The notes below the pieces were generated by a model. It worked only from the letters and a program-made list of their open reading frames with translations. It made no database searches and was not told where the DNA came from. From assembly GCA_008921705.1 (NCBI GenBank), contig VFFE01007605.1, positions 2,342,986 to 2,406,985 on the forward strand: DNA of 64,000 nt, written 5' to 3'. Positions 10,180 to 22,800 of the stretch are shown here, one piece after another; position 1 is the first letter of the stretch, and each line of letters opens with the position of its first letter. This DNA is from Burhinus oedicnemus. Its lineage: Eukaryota; Chordata; Aves; Charadriiformes; Burhinidae. The position numbers and the translations under genes are program-made.

Positions 10180-13100
10180 CTGAGGAACCAAAAAAAAAAT
10201 TCCTCCGTAAAATGAAAAGTGAATATAAGCATAGTTGCTTTCTGTAAAGCTCAAGCAAGTACTAATTCTACTGGCTTGAGTATTCATGCCTATATCCAAA
10301 ACCCATGAAATAATGATAAAGTTCTAGATAGCCACATCCTTTTATGGAGTTTTGGCCATAAACACTTACCAGTAAAAGAAGCAAGTCTAACTAGTTGCAT
10401 CCATCTTGGATCTGCATATCTTTCTTCCTCTCTGCCCTTCCCCATGCAGAATTTCCTCAACTTTGAAGAGGCAACTGAAATTAGGTAAGATCCAGCTGAA
10501 GTTGCCACTGTTCCCTTCTCTAATACTGCTTCCTTCTGCATTCATCTAGGCATTCTATATAAATGACAACCAGTAGCCTAATTTAAGAGCTATGCTAAAA
10601 CAGATCCTTCCCTGAATTAAGATATAAACGTTGTAACTGCTCTTCATCTGTTGGAATACAAAGTACACAGATTAAATCACCTTTTGTAGACTCTGGATAA
10701 GAATATAGGAAAGAGACCAGACCAGGATTCCACTTTCCCTAGCACCAGGAGAAAGGTAAGTGAGAAGGGACTCAAAAGCTCCCTGAACTTTCTGGCAAGC
10801 CTGTATTTTGAAGGGAGTGAGCCCTTCACCAACCACTGCTAAAATAAGCAAGTTTGTACTACCAGATCCGGACACACGAGGGCACTACAGAAACCGAAAG
10901 ACTCAGTCTTCCACTACTAGCATTTGAAATTTGTATATACTTCATGTTTGGGTTTTTTAATATAACTTTGAAGCATTAAAGCTTTTGCTAAGTACATTAA
11001 ATTCACAGCACCTTGTGAAACAGTTATTCACAACCGCTTTCATCTCCTTTATCCCACCAAGAAGTAGTTGATTCACAGGTCGGGGATTTCGCACATGTGT
11101 TCCCACAGAACACCAGTTAGTTAAGTTTACAGAGTTGCCCATGTTGAGCAGCACACATTTGGTTACTCTTACACAGAGCTGTCAATGAACATCAAGCATG
11201 TTAAAGGCTTGCACTAATTTTGGAGGCTTTTCCTCCTCAAGGCGTACCAGAGGTACTGAAGTAACTGAGAAGAATGTAAAAAAAACCCCAAACCTAAACC
11301 CCAGGATTCTAGTAGATGCAGTCAGGCGAGGAGCACCTCCACCTTCATTAATCCAACTCATTCAGTAACACAAAGACATTATTCTTCTTCCCCTTCCAAC
11401 TGTCCAAAGCCAAGACTAGGTCAATAAGAGGCCTTGGCTAAGAAACTCAGAAGAGCACTAGAAGTTTTATGAATAACTTGTTTCAAACTAAGTCTTGACT
11501 ATTGTTTTATGATACTTTACTACTACATTTTTTCATATATATTCACTACTCACCAGCAGGTGATACATGAGGACAGCTGCTCATTTTTAGCAGTTTTAGA
11601 GTATCACTATTGTTAGCAACAAGAACCTTCAAGGAAGGATCATCAAGTGGCGTGTCATCTATCCTGATTGATGACAATGACTTGGAGTTTACAAAAACTA
11701 CTGTCAGTGCTGAAGCAAAATGAGCCTGTTCAGAGAAATTGCAGGAGGGAAAAAAAAAATCTTATTAAAAGATAGGCAGAACTTCAGCATCTAAACTTCA
11801 GGTTTTGCATGTATACAAAGTACAAAAATAATCACTTCTTAGGATCCCCTTTCTTGTGTAATAAAGAAAGGCTTATTTGAACACGAACATATGAAATCTT
11901 TGTTTAAAAATACGCTGCTGCATGTAACAAATACTAACTTTACACTCAGTTAACTCATCCCTCTGATTTATCTTTTCACAGTAATAAAATAGGGATAAAT
12001 GGACATAGCGATAAGCTAGAAGTAGCTAGAATTTATCTGTAGAAAAAAGGAAATGGCATTTATTTTCCAGAAATTAACTCTGCTGTGACCTATAGAGTCA
12101 AAGAAAAAAAATCTCCCAAATATTTTAACAGTATGTTGCAGCACATGGTCATTGTATCTTCTAATCTAGAAGTGAGGAAACTCAAGCCTTCTAAATGATT
12201 CCCCACCTCTACACCACAAAGTATCAACACTACCAAATTAACAAATGGAATCAATGTTTAACTATTTTCCTAATACTTATGGAAGCCACGAATTAAAGAA
12301 GATATGCCAATAAATACAGACTGTTTCATAAAGATTACCACCAACTGAATAACAACACAATAAGAAAGCTAAAGTGGTTTAGGAGTGAATTAACTCACTC
12401 TAGTCACAGTTTGTAGAACATTACCTTAGAGACATTCATGAAGCTTGGTTTTGCTGTAGAAATCAAACCCAGGGTCTTGATAGAACAGTTCACCAACTGA
12501 GAAAGGATGTCACAGGCTGCTTCTGCTGACTCAGTACTACTATCAACCTATAAAAGCAATTTTAAAATCATGAAATCATCCTTTTTTTAGAAAACAGCAT
12601 TGTGGATATCCCAGATTGCAAAGTCCACATCCACTTCTCTGTACTGCACCAGGCTGCGTTTATCGCAAGGATAAAACGCAACATTAGTTAGAAATTTCAA
12701 GACAAGAAAGAGTTCAGGTAAGTTACTATTAGAAAATTTTCCTGAGTATGACTGCTGGATAGTTCCAGTATGAACAGAGAGCTTAAATTTAAGCCTTCTC
12801 TTTAAATAACCTCATGCCTTCCTAAACAACTGTAATGAGTACTGGTCTTATGATAGACAGTAGTATGTATGCACCTTTTTTAAAATGCCAATTCTAAACT
12901 CTTAGAGCAAGGACAACGCCTTTGCATCTTGAACAATGAACTGGTTCTCAATTCACCTAAGCCTCAAGACTAACTTTGGACAAATCACTATTTCATCTCA
13001 TCTTCCTCCTCAGTAGTAGCTGAGATGATAAAAGAGTAGCTAAAAAAGCACAAAAGTTGCATTAAGACATTATAATGCCAATTCATTATAATCAGTTACA

Positions 13101-14318
13101 TGAACTGCAGAAGTTACAGGTATTTAATAACTTCTTATCCATGAACTGCTGTGCAACCAAATCACATCATCTCCAAATGTAAAACTGCTACCAGTGCTGA
13201 GAAAAAGCAGCTTTTTTTCACCCTAGCTTTAATATCAATCCTTTCTTCTGCTTTTCCTTCACAGCCTAGAACTACGACCTCCTTTAAGAAGTGTCTGCCA
13301 AAAGTGAACAAAGCACCTGTAATTCCAAATATGATCTCAGATAAACAGTGAACTGTACCAAGTATTCAAATGAAAGAAGTCCGAATTCATGCAATCTTGA
13401 GACTACAAACATAGCCCGCATTTAAATCAAGTTTACTGTTATTTAATTATGTCCATATGTGTCAATCACCTGAATATACAGGCACAGAATCTTTCTCCCT
13501 TACTCACATTTTTTTCAAAGCAGGGTTCTAAAATTTCAAGATGTTCTTCACTGTATAGCTGTATTTTGCAAGTAAATTATACATACAACACAAACCTATT
13601 TCCTCAAATGCTTACACGTATAAGAAATATTTATCTGCACAATAATCTGCCAAGTACTCAGATTGCCACTAACACTGACTCACAGAAACTACGTATTCTG
13701 TATATTCTGAAAACATATCTTCAGCACTTTATTGCACGACATCAGCTCCTTCTTTACTTTGCGGAGATTAGAGTGTACAAAATGGAGGGAGACCATGTGA
13801 GTGTATGGAAATAAAGTGTTGCAGTAGCTGCATTTTTAGACCTAAGATTTCCCAGGTACAACACTTAAGCCGTCCAACTGAGAAGCTGCATACATTACGC
13901 ACAGTAACACGACAAAACAAGCCTCCATTCATCCAAGACTTACCTTGAAGCTGACGTACTGCAGATGATCAGCATGCCTCTTGATAATCTGCTGAATGAG
14001 ATCAGGATGTGTAGACTTTAAGTAAGAAGTAGCTGGCTGGCTAAGCTCAAACTCAAATCTCCTCCAGAGATCCGGGATGTGAAAAATTTCATTCCACCTT
14101 CGACAAACAGAAGATGCCCTGGCTCGATCTACTAAAGGTAGAAACTGAAAAATGCGCAGAATAACATGGTGTGGAAGGCTTCCCCAGTTCACCGAGGCGT
14201 GCAAGTCAGATTCACCAAACACTGAGCCATATAAACAAGTTTTCTGTTTTTTGCTTTTCTGTGATGTTTGAGGAGCTTCATTTTCAACCACAACTTTCTG
14301 TCTAGCTCTCTTCATCAT
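9536..14318 (-). CDS. FBXL21: F-box and leucine-rich repeat protein 21 (FBXL21)
   Basis: Coding exons on the - strand: 14318-13944, 12547-12425, 11725-11554 and 10179-9536. They total 1314 nt, 437 aa plus stop, with phases 0, 0, 1 closing. Residues 1-45 are a basic N-terminal tail. The F-box spans about 46-92 (it begins [13 protein letters not shown] and includes the VCRRWN core) and should bind SKP1. Leucine-rich repeats follow to the end. The protein closes with ..WFPDMMPTW, the C-terminal tail that in FBXL3 inserts its terminal tryptophan into the cryptochrome flavin pocket. Role by family: substrate adaptor of an SCF ubiquitin ligase for CRY1/CRY2 in the circadian clock. FBXL3 is the close paralogue; the position between LECT2 and IL9 decides for FBXL21. 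The gene is intact here, whereas the human copy is listed as a pseudogene in recent annotation, from memory. The promoter is probably the CpG island near 22 kb. Confidence 0.93.
11554..11725 (-). CDS. FBXL21: FBXL21 coding exon 3
   Basis: 172 nt. The acceptor is CTGAACAG|G and the donor is GCTG|GTGAGT. It encodes [19 protein letters not shown].. to ..CPHVSPA, typical leucine-rich repeat sequence, and leaves in phase 1. Confidence 0.92.
12425..12547 (-). CDS. FBXL21: FBXL21 coding exon 2
   Basis: 123 nt, 41 codons, phase 0 at both ends. The acceptor is TTTTATAG|G and the donor is TAAG|GTAATG. It encodes [19 protein letters not shown].. and ends FMNVSK, matching the matching region of FBXL3 (start of the leucine-rich repeats). 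Confidence 0.92.
13944..14318 (-). CDS. FBXL21: FBXL21 first coding exon (F-box)
   Basis: 375 nt, exactly 125 codons. It opens with two adjacent ATG codons at 14318 and 14315 and ends YVSFK at donor AAG|GTAAGT. It holds the basic N-terminal tail and the complete F-box. The upstream acceptor is probably CTTTTTTCAG at about 14392-14401, giving a short piece of 5' leader in the same exon. Confidence 0.93.
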
Positions 14319-14401
14319 GAAAGTTGCAGGTATTGGAACGATCCAATGTATTCAAACCGCAGTTTCCTGAGAGGTCTCACACATGGTAGGTCTCTGAAAA
14401 A
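14319..14401 (-). promoter_or_regulatory. 5' leader of FBXL21 with a short upstream ORF
   Basis: If the acceptor CTTTTTTCAG is used, the leader contains an upstream ATG about 65 bases before the main start. It is followed by MCETSQETAV and a stop, a 10-codon upstream ORF that ends before the main ATG. An alternative acceptor, CCTCTCAG, lies inside this stretch and would remove it. Confidence 0.4.
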
Positions 14402-17400
14402 AGTTACGTCCATATGTCAATATACAGTGCACAGGCATTATCAAGGACCTTCTTTCTCGATAACTTTTATATTGTACAACTTTATTTGAATCTGGAGAAT
14501 TTGGGTTTGTTAATTTACCAAGTGTAACTTCATGTGTTAGTACTTCATAGTGCATCAAGCACTTTGTAGAAAAAGAAGTATTTAACAGCAATTTAGTTTA
14601 GCAGTAGCAAATTATGTATGTTTACATATAAACTCAGCAGACAAACTACAGAATCTACTCATGATTTCTAGAAGAATTTTTATCAACTACAGAACCCAAT
14701 TCATAAACTCCCTTTTTAAGAAATGATGAACTTGGAACAGACGTGTTCAGAAGAGTCAGATTCAAAAGCTTTGCCTCCCTCCCCCCACTACTTTGCTTTG
14801 TCAGGTTTTTGAGTTTGTTTTCTTTTTTAAATCATGCCAGGCAGAAGAAAAATGTTTGTACAACTAACAACAAAAAACTTCAGAGGCCAATTATCACATC
14901 AGGGCCAAGTAAGTGTTGGAAAGCTCTGCTTTGACATGCTGAAGCAGTGCAGTCTACTCAAGTCCCTTCTAGCCTGAATTCTGTTATTCAGTCAATTCTC
15001 AACAACTGTCTTAACCATTTCAAGTGCCACTTCATTCTACAGAGGGATGAGGCCCCTTCTCAAATGTCCTACCAATTAGATGTTCAGCCAGACCTTATCT
15101 CTTCCCAGTCTGAAGCTAACATTTACAAAGCAATCATGCATTCTACAAGAATGAACAGAACATGTTATCTATTATTACTGAACAATCTTCCATGTCAACC
15201 CTCACAGCATGCTTTTTCTGGACTGAAAATTTTTCATAGTATCTTCAGGGGGCCAGGCGGGGAAAAGAGACACCAAAATCCAGAAAGAGCTACAGACTAT
15301 CCTATCAAAAACTTATCTGGCATTTTCCCCAACTTACAAAATCCAATCTGAATGGCTGATGACATGTCTGACACACAAGCGTAACTCCACTTTTATGAAA
15401 AGAAAACATGTGCATTCTTTGAGAAGCGGGAACAAGCAACCCGACCAATTAATCAAGAGCTGTTTATATGATCAGCTTCTCTACTGTTTGTCCTCCTGAC
15501 AAACTGTCTCAACCACCAAGGAATTTATGTTAGCAGTCTTCGGAAATTTTCACTCAGTCTCTTTAAAGTTCCATTTATGATAGTGATAGATGATACATGT
15601 AGAAGGATAAGCTAGTAACACTCTTTAAATTATATTTAATAATGGAAGTTTTTCTTCCCTGAATAGATATACGTGCCTTGCATTAACAAGCAAAGGCAGC
15701 AAGCCGAAGAGAATGAAGAACAATATACTCCAAAACAAAGCAGTATTTCTAAACAATACATTAGTGCTACTAATGTCATGAAGATATAAGCCTAGCCTGA
15801 ATAAACATTTTGCTACTAGTCCATTTTATCAAATTACCATCTACACAACCATGGTTTATGACTTTTGAGTGCTTTTAGTCACACAATGAATGGGCATTCC
15901 AAAGCATTATGTGTGGATGTAGTAATTAACTGTTACACAACTCTCTCTTCCAGTTTCTCACAGCCTTGCTAAATTTAGCTTGAGTCAAATACTTGCCTTT
16001 TTTTTTCTCCTGCGCCCTCCTTGGGAGGAATGACAAATTTAGCTCTTTCCTAAAACTATAGTCTAGAACAAAAAATGAAATAAAACAAATGCTGTTGTCT
16101 GAAAAGCTTCTCTATGCTTTTGCTATTCTCATGCAAATCTGCAACATCTTGGTAAAATCTAAGTTTCTGAAAAAAATGGAAATTTTCACTGTATTTGAAA
16201 CTTAGTTGAGCTTCATGGGTGCCATTTTGGCTCCCACAAAGAAGTTTTGGGATCTGAGAACTACCAGAAGGGACACCATTCCCCTAAATCACAGGCTAGG
16301 CTATAGACCAGATGCAGCACATCCAGTCCAGACATATGAAGAGATGTGACAAGGTATCCATGGCGTACATAGTATCCACGCTCTCGCTGATGCAACACAG
16401 TGGTAACTTGCTCTTGTTGCCATATCCCTTTAAAACTGATAACTCTAGAATTTCAGTTTTTAGTATGCTATACTGCAGTACTCTAGCAGAATTATACTAT
16501 ATTTCTCACTGTGGGATACAAAGCCACAAAAAGGTTCCATTGGTTATATATCACAAATTTTTTACCAAACATGAAGCCCTAATATTTACTGTGAAAACAT
16601 GAATACTTATTTCATTCTGAATACTTAAACTATGAACAGTATATATTTTAAAACACAACTGAAGTTAACTAAATTATAGTTCCATGTGATATAATCCAGG
16701 TAGCATTCAGCGAAAGGTTTACATGCACACATACCTCCAAGGAATGTGGAAGTTCCTGCCAAGTTACCAGCACCTTTCTGGTATCTGAAAATCCATCCCA
16801 CTGTTGAGTCATCCTGTATGTGTGCATGGATTCCTTAACCAGAAGGCAGGGACGGGTCCCAGAAGATGAACTGACCTGTGAAGCCACCGACCAAAGAAAA
16901 ACTGTTCTGCAATGTCTAGGAGACCCACTGGGGGGACTAAACTCAGTTTTGGAACAAAGACTGAAATGAATAGTACACGTTGCACTGCAGGGCCGACATG
17001 GAAGTAGAGCAACAGAATGTGGCAATTAGTTTTACCAAATGTTATCTGAAAACCATTGTTTAACTAATGGGAAAGTGTAATTGTTGGCACAAATCTAGTT
17101 TTTGCATGATCTACAATTCTAGTCACATCAGTACTCTTATGCAGCACAGATACACCTCTGGATTCTTGAATATTACCTAAAGAATTTACAAACCTGGATA
17201 AGAAATGTTAATTTTTTTCAGCTTACTGTACACCAAAAAGACATGAATCAAAATAGTTATACTTTATCTTTATATGACTTCTAATATTTTAAAATTTAAG
17301 GACTCTTGGCTTTCAAAGTTACTCACTTTTACTCCAAAAGTATGCTTACTGCATCAGAATAATCTTGACAGTAAACAAACTATTTTGGTTAATTTACTCT

Positions 17401-20400
17401 ATCTGGAAGAAAAGATACCAATTATGTACGAATATGCTCCCATATAGTAATATGAAAAAGGTACCCTGTATCTTAGTATGAAAAAGTATAAGAAAGTATA
17501 CCCAAAACTGCCAAATTCAGTTACCCATTGTATATTATTTGAAGGTGGCTTAATGGAAAGCTACAGAAACAGCAACACACATCTTACTAAATCATGACAC
17601 ATCTGAAATTAAAAAGTAGACTTAGAAACTGAAGATGTTTACGAACTACTGTGTTCCACCAGTAATAACATCTTTAGAAACCTTCTAACACTCAACTTTT
17701 TTTTTTTCCCTTTAAAAGATGTGAGACACAGAGCTTTAGCTTCTCCCTGGTCATATCACCACCTTTAGAAAAACTACCCAGTTAATATCAGCTTTATAGT
17801 TGTACAGTTTAACACAGATGTAGTACATGTGTCCAAACCATGATACCTGTGTTAATTACAAATGTGACAAGAGAAGCAGCTCCTATCTCCTAAGGAAAAT
17901 CAAACTCAAGTAGTGAAATCTGTGCAAGTAATGCTGTTGCTCAGCTCACACATCAGAAAATTTAAGAGCTGCATAGTCACACTTGTTTGTAATTACAGAA
18001 TTGATATACTTTAGTAACTGGCATCTGAAGAAGTTTGTAATTTATGGTGGCCTTGTACTGCACAGTCTACAATTATTACATGTTCTCCTGTGAAGCAGAT
18101 CGCCCATTTGCTAACTCTGCATGACACATAAAATTCATGTCCAAAAGTACTGTCAGTTTCTAACACATAAAAGGTAGGTTTATAATGTAAACAGAATACA
18201 CAAATAACATTATAATTGAGAGCACAAAACACTGAGATGAAACTTAAAGATTCAACACATAATTGTATTAAGTGTAAGTTTATAAACTGCATGACATATT
18301 TTGAAGCAGCTTTCTTACCTAAAGAGTGCTTCCAAGTTACAACAGGCAATAAATGAATGAACTGAGGCAGCTGCAGCCATGGGGCACTCACAAGCATCTG
18401 TCTGCTTTCCCCTCCTGTCCAGATACAACGTCACAAAAACTTTCATTAGCTTTGAAAAAAACCCCAACAATCCTTGTATTATATCCCATGCAAAAATGAT
18501 GGAGAAACACGCTGACATCAATTTATACATTTTCTTGCTTTGGTGAAGGAGCTTGACGGCATCATCTTAACACAAGGTAGCTTATCCCACATTGCCAATA
18601 CTGTGTCATTGGTAGAAATGCGAGGTCAGCTTAAGTATAAAACTGATAGGAAATAAGTGTTGCAAGTACAATGTAACCGTAAGTTATTGAATATCTGCAC
18701 TACCATTACCATGAGTAGTGAAGTTTGGTTAACAACACTGTCTAACTACTAATGTAATCTAAGAGTCATGGAAAACATGGTGTGTGCGGGGGGGAAGACC
18801 AAAATGTTTTTTCCTGCCTTCTCCCCTTCATTGGCAAGGCTGTCTGTTGGCCTAGGAAACTATGTGACAGATGATCAAAACACCGAGGCCACATGGCACA
18901 GCTTCCTACCACCAAATGTGCAGCAGCCGCAAGTCCCCATCCGGTACAGCCCTGGGTACAGTCACAGGGCAAGGAGCAAGACAGGAGCTGCAGTCCATCA
19001 ACAACAAACCGCCCAGCCTGCAGCCTCCTCCCTCTTTATGAGCTTCCAGAAAGCAGATGACAGTCTGTACAACCTGGTGGGTGTATCACCAACTACCACA
19101 TCAGGGGGGCTTAGATTAAAAGTCCCCGACCTCCCTCCATGCTATTTTCTTTTAATCCTACATTACTGGTAAGTTTGTTTCAGTGTCTTGCATCATAAGT
19201 AATTGTTCAAAGCTTTACCCCCAAGAATATCACTCAGTTTGCTATTATAAAACCACACCAAATAACTGAAGTCTTCCCCATGATAAACTTCACATGTCTA
19301 TCATGGGGGCGGGGAGTATACCCTTCCATCTGTTCTAAACTCAGGATTTCAGTATTCTTCCCAACACTTCTCAGTGTGGCTGCAAGCAAAATAATTGTTA
19401 ATAGTAAAGTAACATCTGAAAGTTAAGAAAAGGACAGTAATATCCTTTTATAGTAATAAATGTATCAAATATAGTTCTATTAATGTAGTCAATAAAGACT
19501 AGCTACAATGTTCAGCAGGCTTCTGAATTTCACAAAGGTTTGGGCTGGTTACCAGTAACAGCTGAATACTCCCCTCCTAACTACAGACTACCTCCTGATG
19601 AAGTGAGCTTCTCTTTCACAGACCTGTCCTAGAACCCCTCCAGGGCAGAAGGAAGTTTATACTTTTACATTGCAGATAAAAGTAGCAAAATTTTAGATAC
19701 TATATTTTAAAAAAAAGTTACTGAAAGTTCTTGTTAACAAAAAAAAAAAATAATTAATCAAGTGTGCAGTCTAATGATGCTTCCTTTTAGTGTCCAAGGC
19801 CACAAGAACCATCCAAAGCAACTTCAAACATGTCAGCTCCTATAAGCAGAAATGTTTATAATAAAAAATAACTAGTTATCAGAGATGCAACCAAATACAA
19901 GCTTGTGATGTAAATAACAGTGGTTTGTTAGTCTAAGATAGAGCTATCCAAATTATTATCAAAGATAAACAGCAGCAACCCAGTCATTAAAATGAAACAC
20001 TTCGATAACTGATGAGGTTGATCAAGTCTATTCATATGTTCATTAGTGTAGAGCAAAGTATCAAATATTTGTCTATTACACTATACAGCTGCTTTCCTCT
20101 ATAAACTCTATGACCTCAATGTCCTGTATCAAGTATTTTGCACAGCTGCATGCTATTCTAACTCAAACAAACTCAAATCCACAAAACCCAATAGGGATCC
20201 AGAAAAATTGGCGTTAAATAACTGTTCCTGCAGATTATCCTGGTAAGAGAACTGTGAATTTCTGCCAAAATTAAGACATTGAAATCTCTCCTATGACACG
20301 GAGTCTTGACAGGGGATTCTGAGCAGTGGTCAGCAGTGGCTCAGTTAAGCTAGCAGCTGCACACTACTTCCCATGCTACAACGTCACCTGCAAAAAAGAG

Positions 20401-21780
20401 GTTTTATTATTATAACTCAACATATCACAGATTCAAGCCACAAAGACATAACTGCTTCCTCTGATTTGTAGATTCTCCTTTCAGTTCTCAACACCAGGAC
20501 TCAGCAGGAATTGATAAAATAAAACACCATAAAACCAGATTTCTAATAGAGACAGTAAAAAAAAAACCCAAACCAAAACAAATCCAGCAGAAATCAAGTT
20601 CCTGAGAAATAAAAAGCCCACCTTTCAAATAACTAAGCTTGGAAATCTACTGGGATAAAGCAGGCATCATGATAATTAAGCTTTAACTTTCTAACACTTG
20701 GAAATTAATGTTTATGGATCTGCTTTTAACAGATGAAGTACCTGTCACATTAATCACAGTATCTTTAAAAAAAAAAACCAAACAAAATCACAGTTCAGTT
20801 ATAGTATCAAGGTCACCCACCCACAACCTTAAGGAATTCAGAGTCCGTCTGGGGAACAAGCGCAGCAGATAGTGTACACAAGAAAGGCAGCACCGGAAAG
20901 CTGTTGCAACTGCCAATGCAGCCTCAAATGAAATCACCGAGTACATTTCAAAATATAGATCAAAAATGCATTTTAAGCTTAAGTCTCGGCAGATCTAGTC
21001 CTTCAGTGTGATGAGCTCCAAGATTAAGTTTTTTCTTCATTTAGGACACAGTGATCTTTTAATGGGTGGTATTTTTGCTGCTGAACATGATTTTGTATTT
21101 TTTTAAATCAATCCTCATTTTTCTCAAAACTGAGCCTCTCTCTCAAGGGATTTATCACATTTTTAATGTTTACAACAAAACCTCAGAGACCTAAAAATAA
21201 CTGCATTCAGCTGAACATCTTAATGCTTGCACTAGTTTTAACTGAAGAAATACAAACGCATTGGCACTTCTAGTGTTAGCTAGGTGACAAAACCTAGCTA
21301 TTCATGTTCTACTGATGCACTATTTTTAGAAGAAAGCCACCCCCACTTGAATAGCTTTTAGACCATGAACAACACCCAAGGCTTCCCTTGTTTTACTAAA
21401 TGACACATCTGAAGAGTTCTCGAGGGCTCAACCCAAACATCACACAGCAGGAAAAAAACCCCAACATTGTTTCCACAGGTTTTCTAGAAACGTTTCGACC
21501 CGACTTTCGAGCCATTCAAGTTCTTTAGATTGGAAAAAAACAACTTTTCCAACCGACGGCCCGGAGCATCCCCAGCACCCCGCTCCCGAGGTCCTTGGTG
21601 GGACGCCCACCCCACCCGGTCCCTCTCCAGCCATTGTCCCGGCGTGGGGACAGCCGGGCGACTTTCGAGGGGGTACAACCCAACTGTAAAGCACATCAAA
21701 CCCTTCCTGCGCTGAGAGCTGCTGAATTTCTGTTTCACCTCAGCAAAAGGAGGCTCGAAACGAACGCAGCCCAGGGCAGG
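14402..21780 (-). other. Probable intron 1 of FBXL21
   Basis: About 7.4 kb of AT-rich sequence between the first coding exon and the CpG island. Two richer islands of unknown nature stand out, at about 16720-17030 and 18770-19150. No protein family was recognised in either, and no clear transposon was identified. Confidence 0.5.
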
Positions 21781-22560
21781 GCATTACCTTTCCCGGCGGT
21801 GTCCCCTTCAGCTCTCCTTGAGGGGATGGAGCCCGACCGGTGACCCCCCCCTCAGGCGGAGGACAGGGGTTTACGAACGCCACACGTACGCAGGAGCCCT
21901 GCCGAGGTCAGGCCTCCTCACGGCTCAGGGAGAATTAAGGTCTCCGGGCGCTGTGTGCCTCTGCCCGCCCCCGCACCGCCCTCCCGGGGACCCCGCGGCC
22001 TCCCCCCGCCCGGCCGCCGCGCAAGGGCTGCTCCCCTCAGGCCGCCCCGCCGCTCACCACCGCCTCGGCGCGGCTCCCTCACAGTAGCAGGGCCGAGACC
22101 AGCCGCAGAGCAGGGGGAGGAGACGCCGCCAAAAGCCCCGAAGCCTCCCAGCCCGCCCAGCGCCCTGCCCACACCACCGCCCAGCGGAGGGGAGGAGCCA
22201 GCGGCAGCGCCCCGGCAGCGCCCCATCAGCGCAGGCGCCCTGAGAGGCCCTGGGGCGGCAGCGGCACGTGACGGCGGGCGCCATTTCGCGCCCAGGCGAG
22301 CCTCGTCCCGCGGGTAAATGGGGAGGGCGGGCGGTGGGTGGGGTTGCATCTGCGGCTCCGGAGTCGGCTGTCCCACCCAGCCAGGTAGTGAGGGATTCTG
22401 CCCCTGGTGGCCTGCCTTGTTCTTTGTCTCTCCAGAGCAGTAGGGGCTGCTGCTCCTGACCAGGCCTCCTGAAGCCCTCGCTGCAGGCTAGTTCTGCCAC
22501 TTGTTTTCTGCCACGAAGTACCTGTAGCCCTCTTACCTTCCTTGAGGTGGGGCAGCCCTG
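21540..22560 (-). promoter_or_regulatory. CpG island, probable FBXL21 promoter and leader exon
   Basis: The sequence changes abruptly from AT-rich to dense in CpG, with a core at about 21950-22320. On the - strand two good donors could end a non-coding first exon: GCGGTG|GTGAGC (exon end 22058) and GAAAG|GTAATG (exon end 21788). A perfect E-box, CACGTG, lies at 22265-22270. A YY1-like AAATGGCGCC on the - strand lies next to it, near 22280-22289. The start site probably lies between about 22100 and 22260. A divergent + strand transcript is possible but not shown. Confidence 0.65.
22265..22270. promoter_or_regulatory. E-box CACGTG in the FBXL21 island
   Basis: A canonical palindromic E-box within CACGTGAC, in the most CpG-rich part of the island. 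CLOCK/BMAL1, USF and MYC family factors bind this motif. The sequence alone cannot say which acts here. Confidence 0.5.
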
Positions 22561-22704
22561 GCTTTTGGAAACTGCCCTGTGAGCCTCTTCAGGAGGCTGT
22601 TTTCCTCTGGGCATGGCCCTGCCGCTGTCCCACTGGAGCTGGGCCTGTGGGAAGCAACATTGGCACCACAGTGAAGGAGCTCTGTCCTTTCGGACTGGAG
22701 GTTC

Positions 22705-22800
22705 AGAATCATAGAATCACCCAGGTCCGAAGAGGCCTTTAAGTTCATTGTGTCCAACTATAAACCTAACGCTGCTCCTGAATAGATGGAGGAGCAATGT
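22705..22800 (-). repeat. CR1 LINE 3' fragment (reverse orientation)
   Basis: It begins with AGAATCATAGAATCA, the reverse complement of the CR1 tail. It continues 'ggtccgaagaggcctttaag' and 'tccaactataaacctaac', typical of one CR1 subfamily read from its 3' end. The element is truncated after about 100 bases. Confidence 0.85.

Noticed and set aside
9536..14318. Calling the F-box gene FBXL3 instead of FBXL21
   Set aside because: The proteins are close paralogues, but the position between LECT2 and IL9 is the FBXL21 locus.
21918..22614. Long open frames on the - strand in the CpG island (152 and 186 codons)
   Set aside because: They are proline/arginine/glycine/alanine-rich, overlap frames on the other strand and lack any domain. 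Stop codons are simply rare in such GC-rich sequence.
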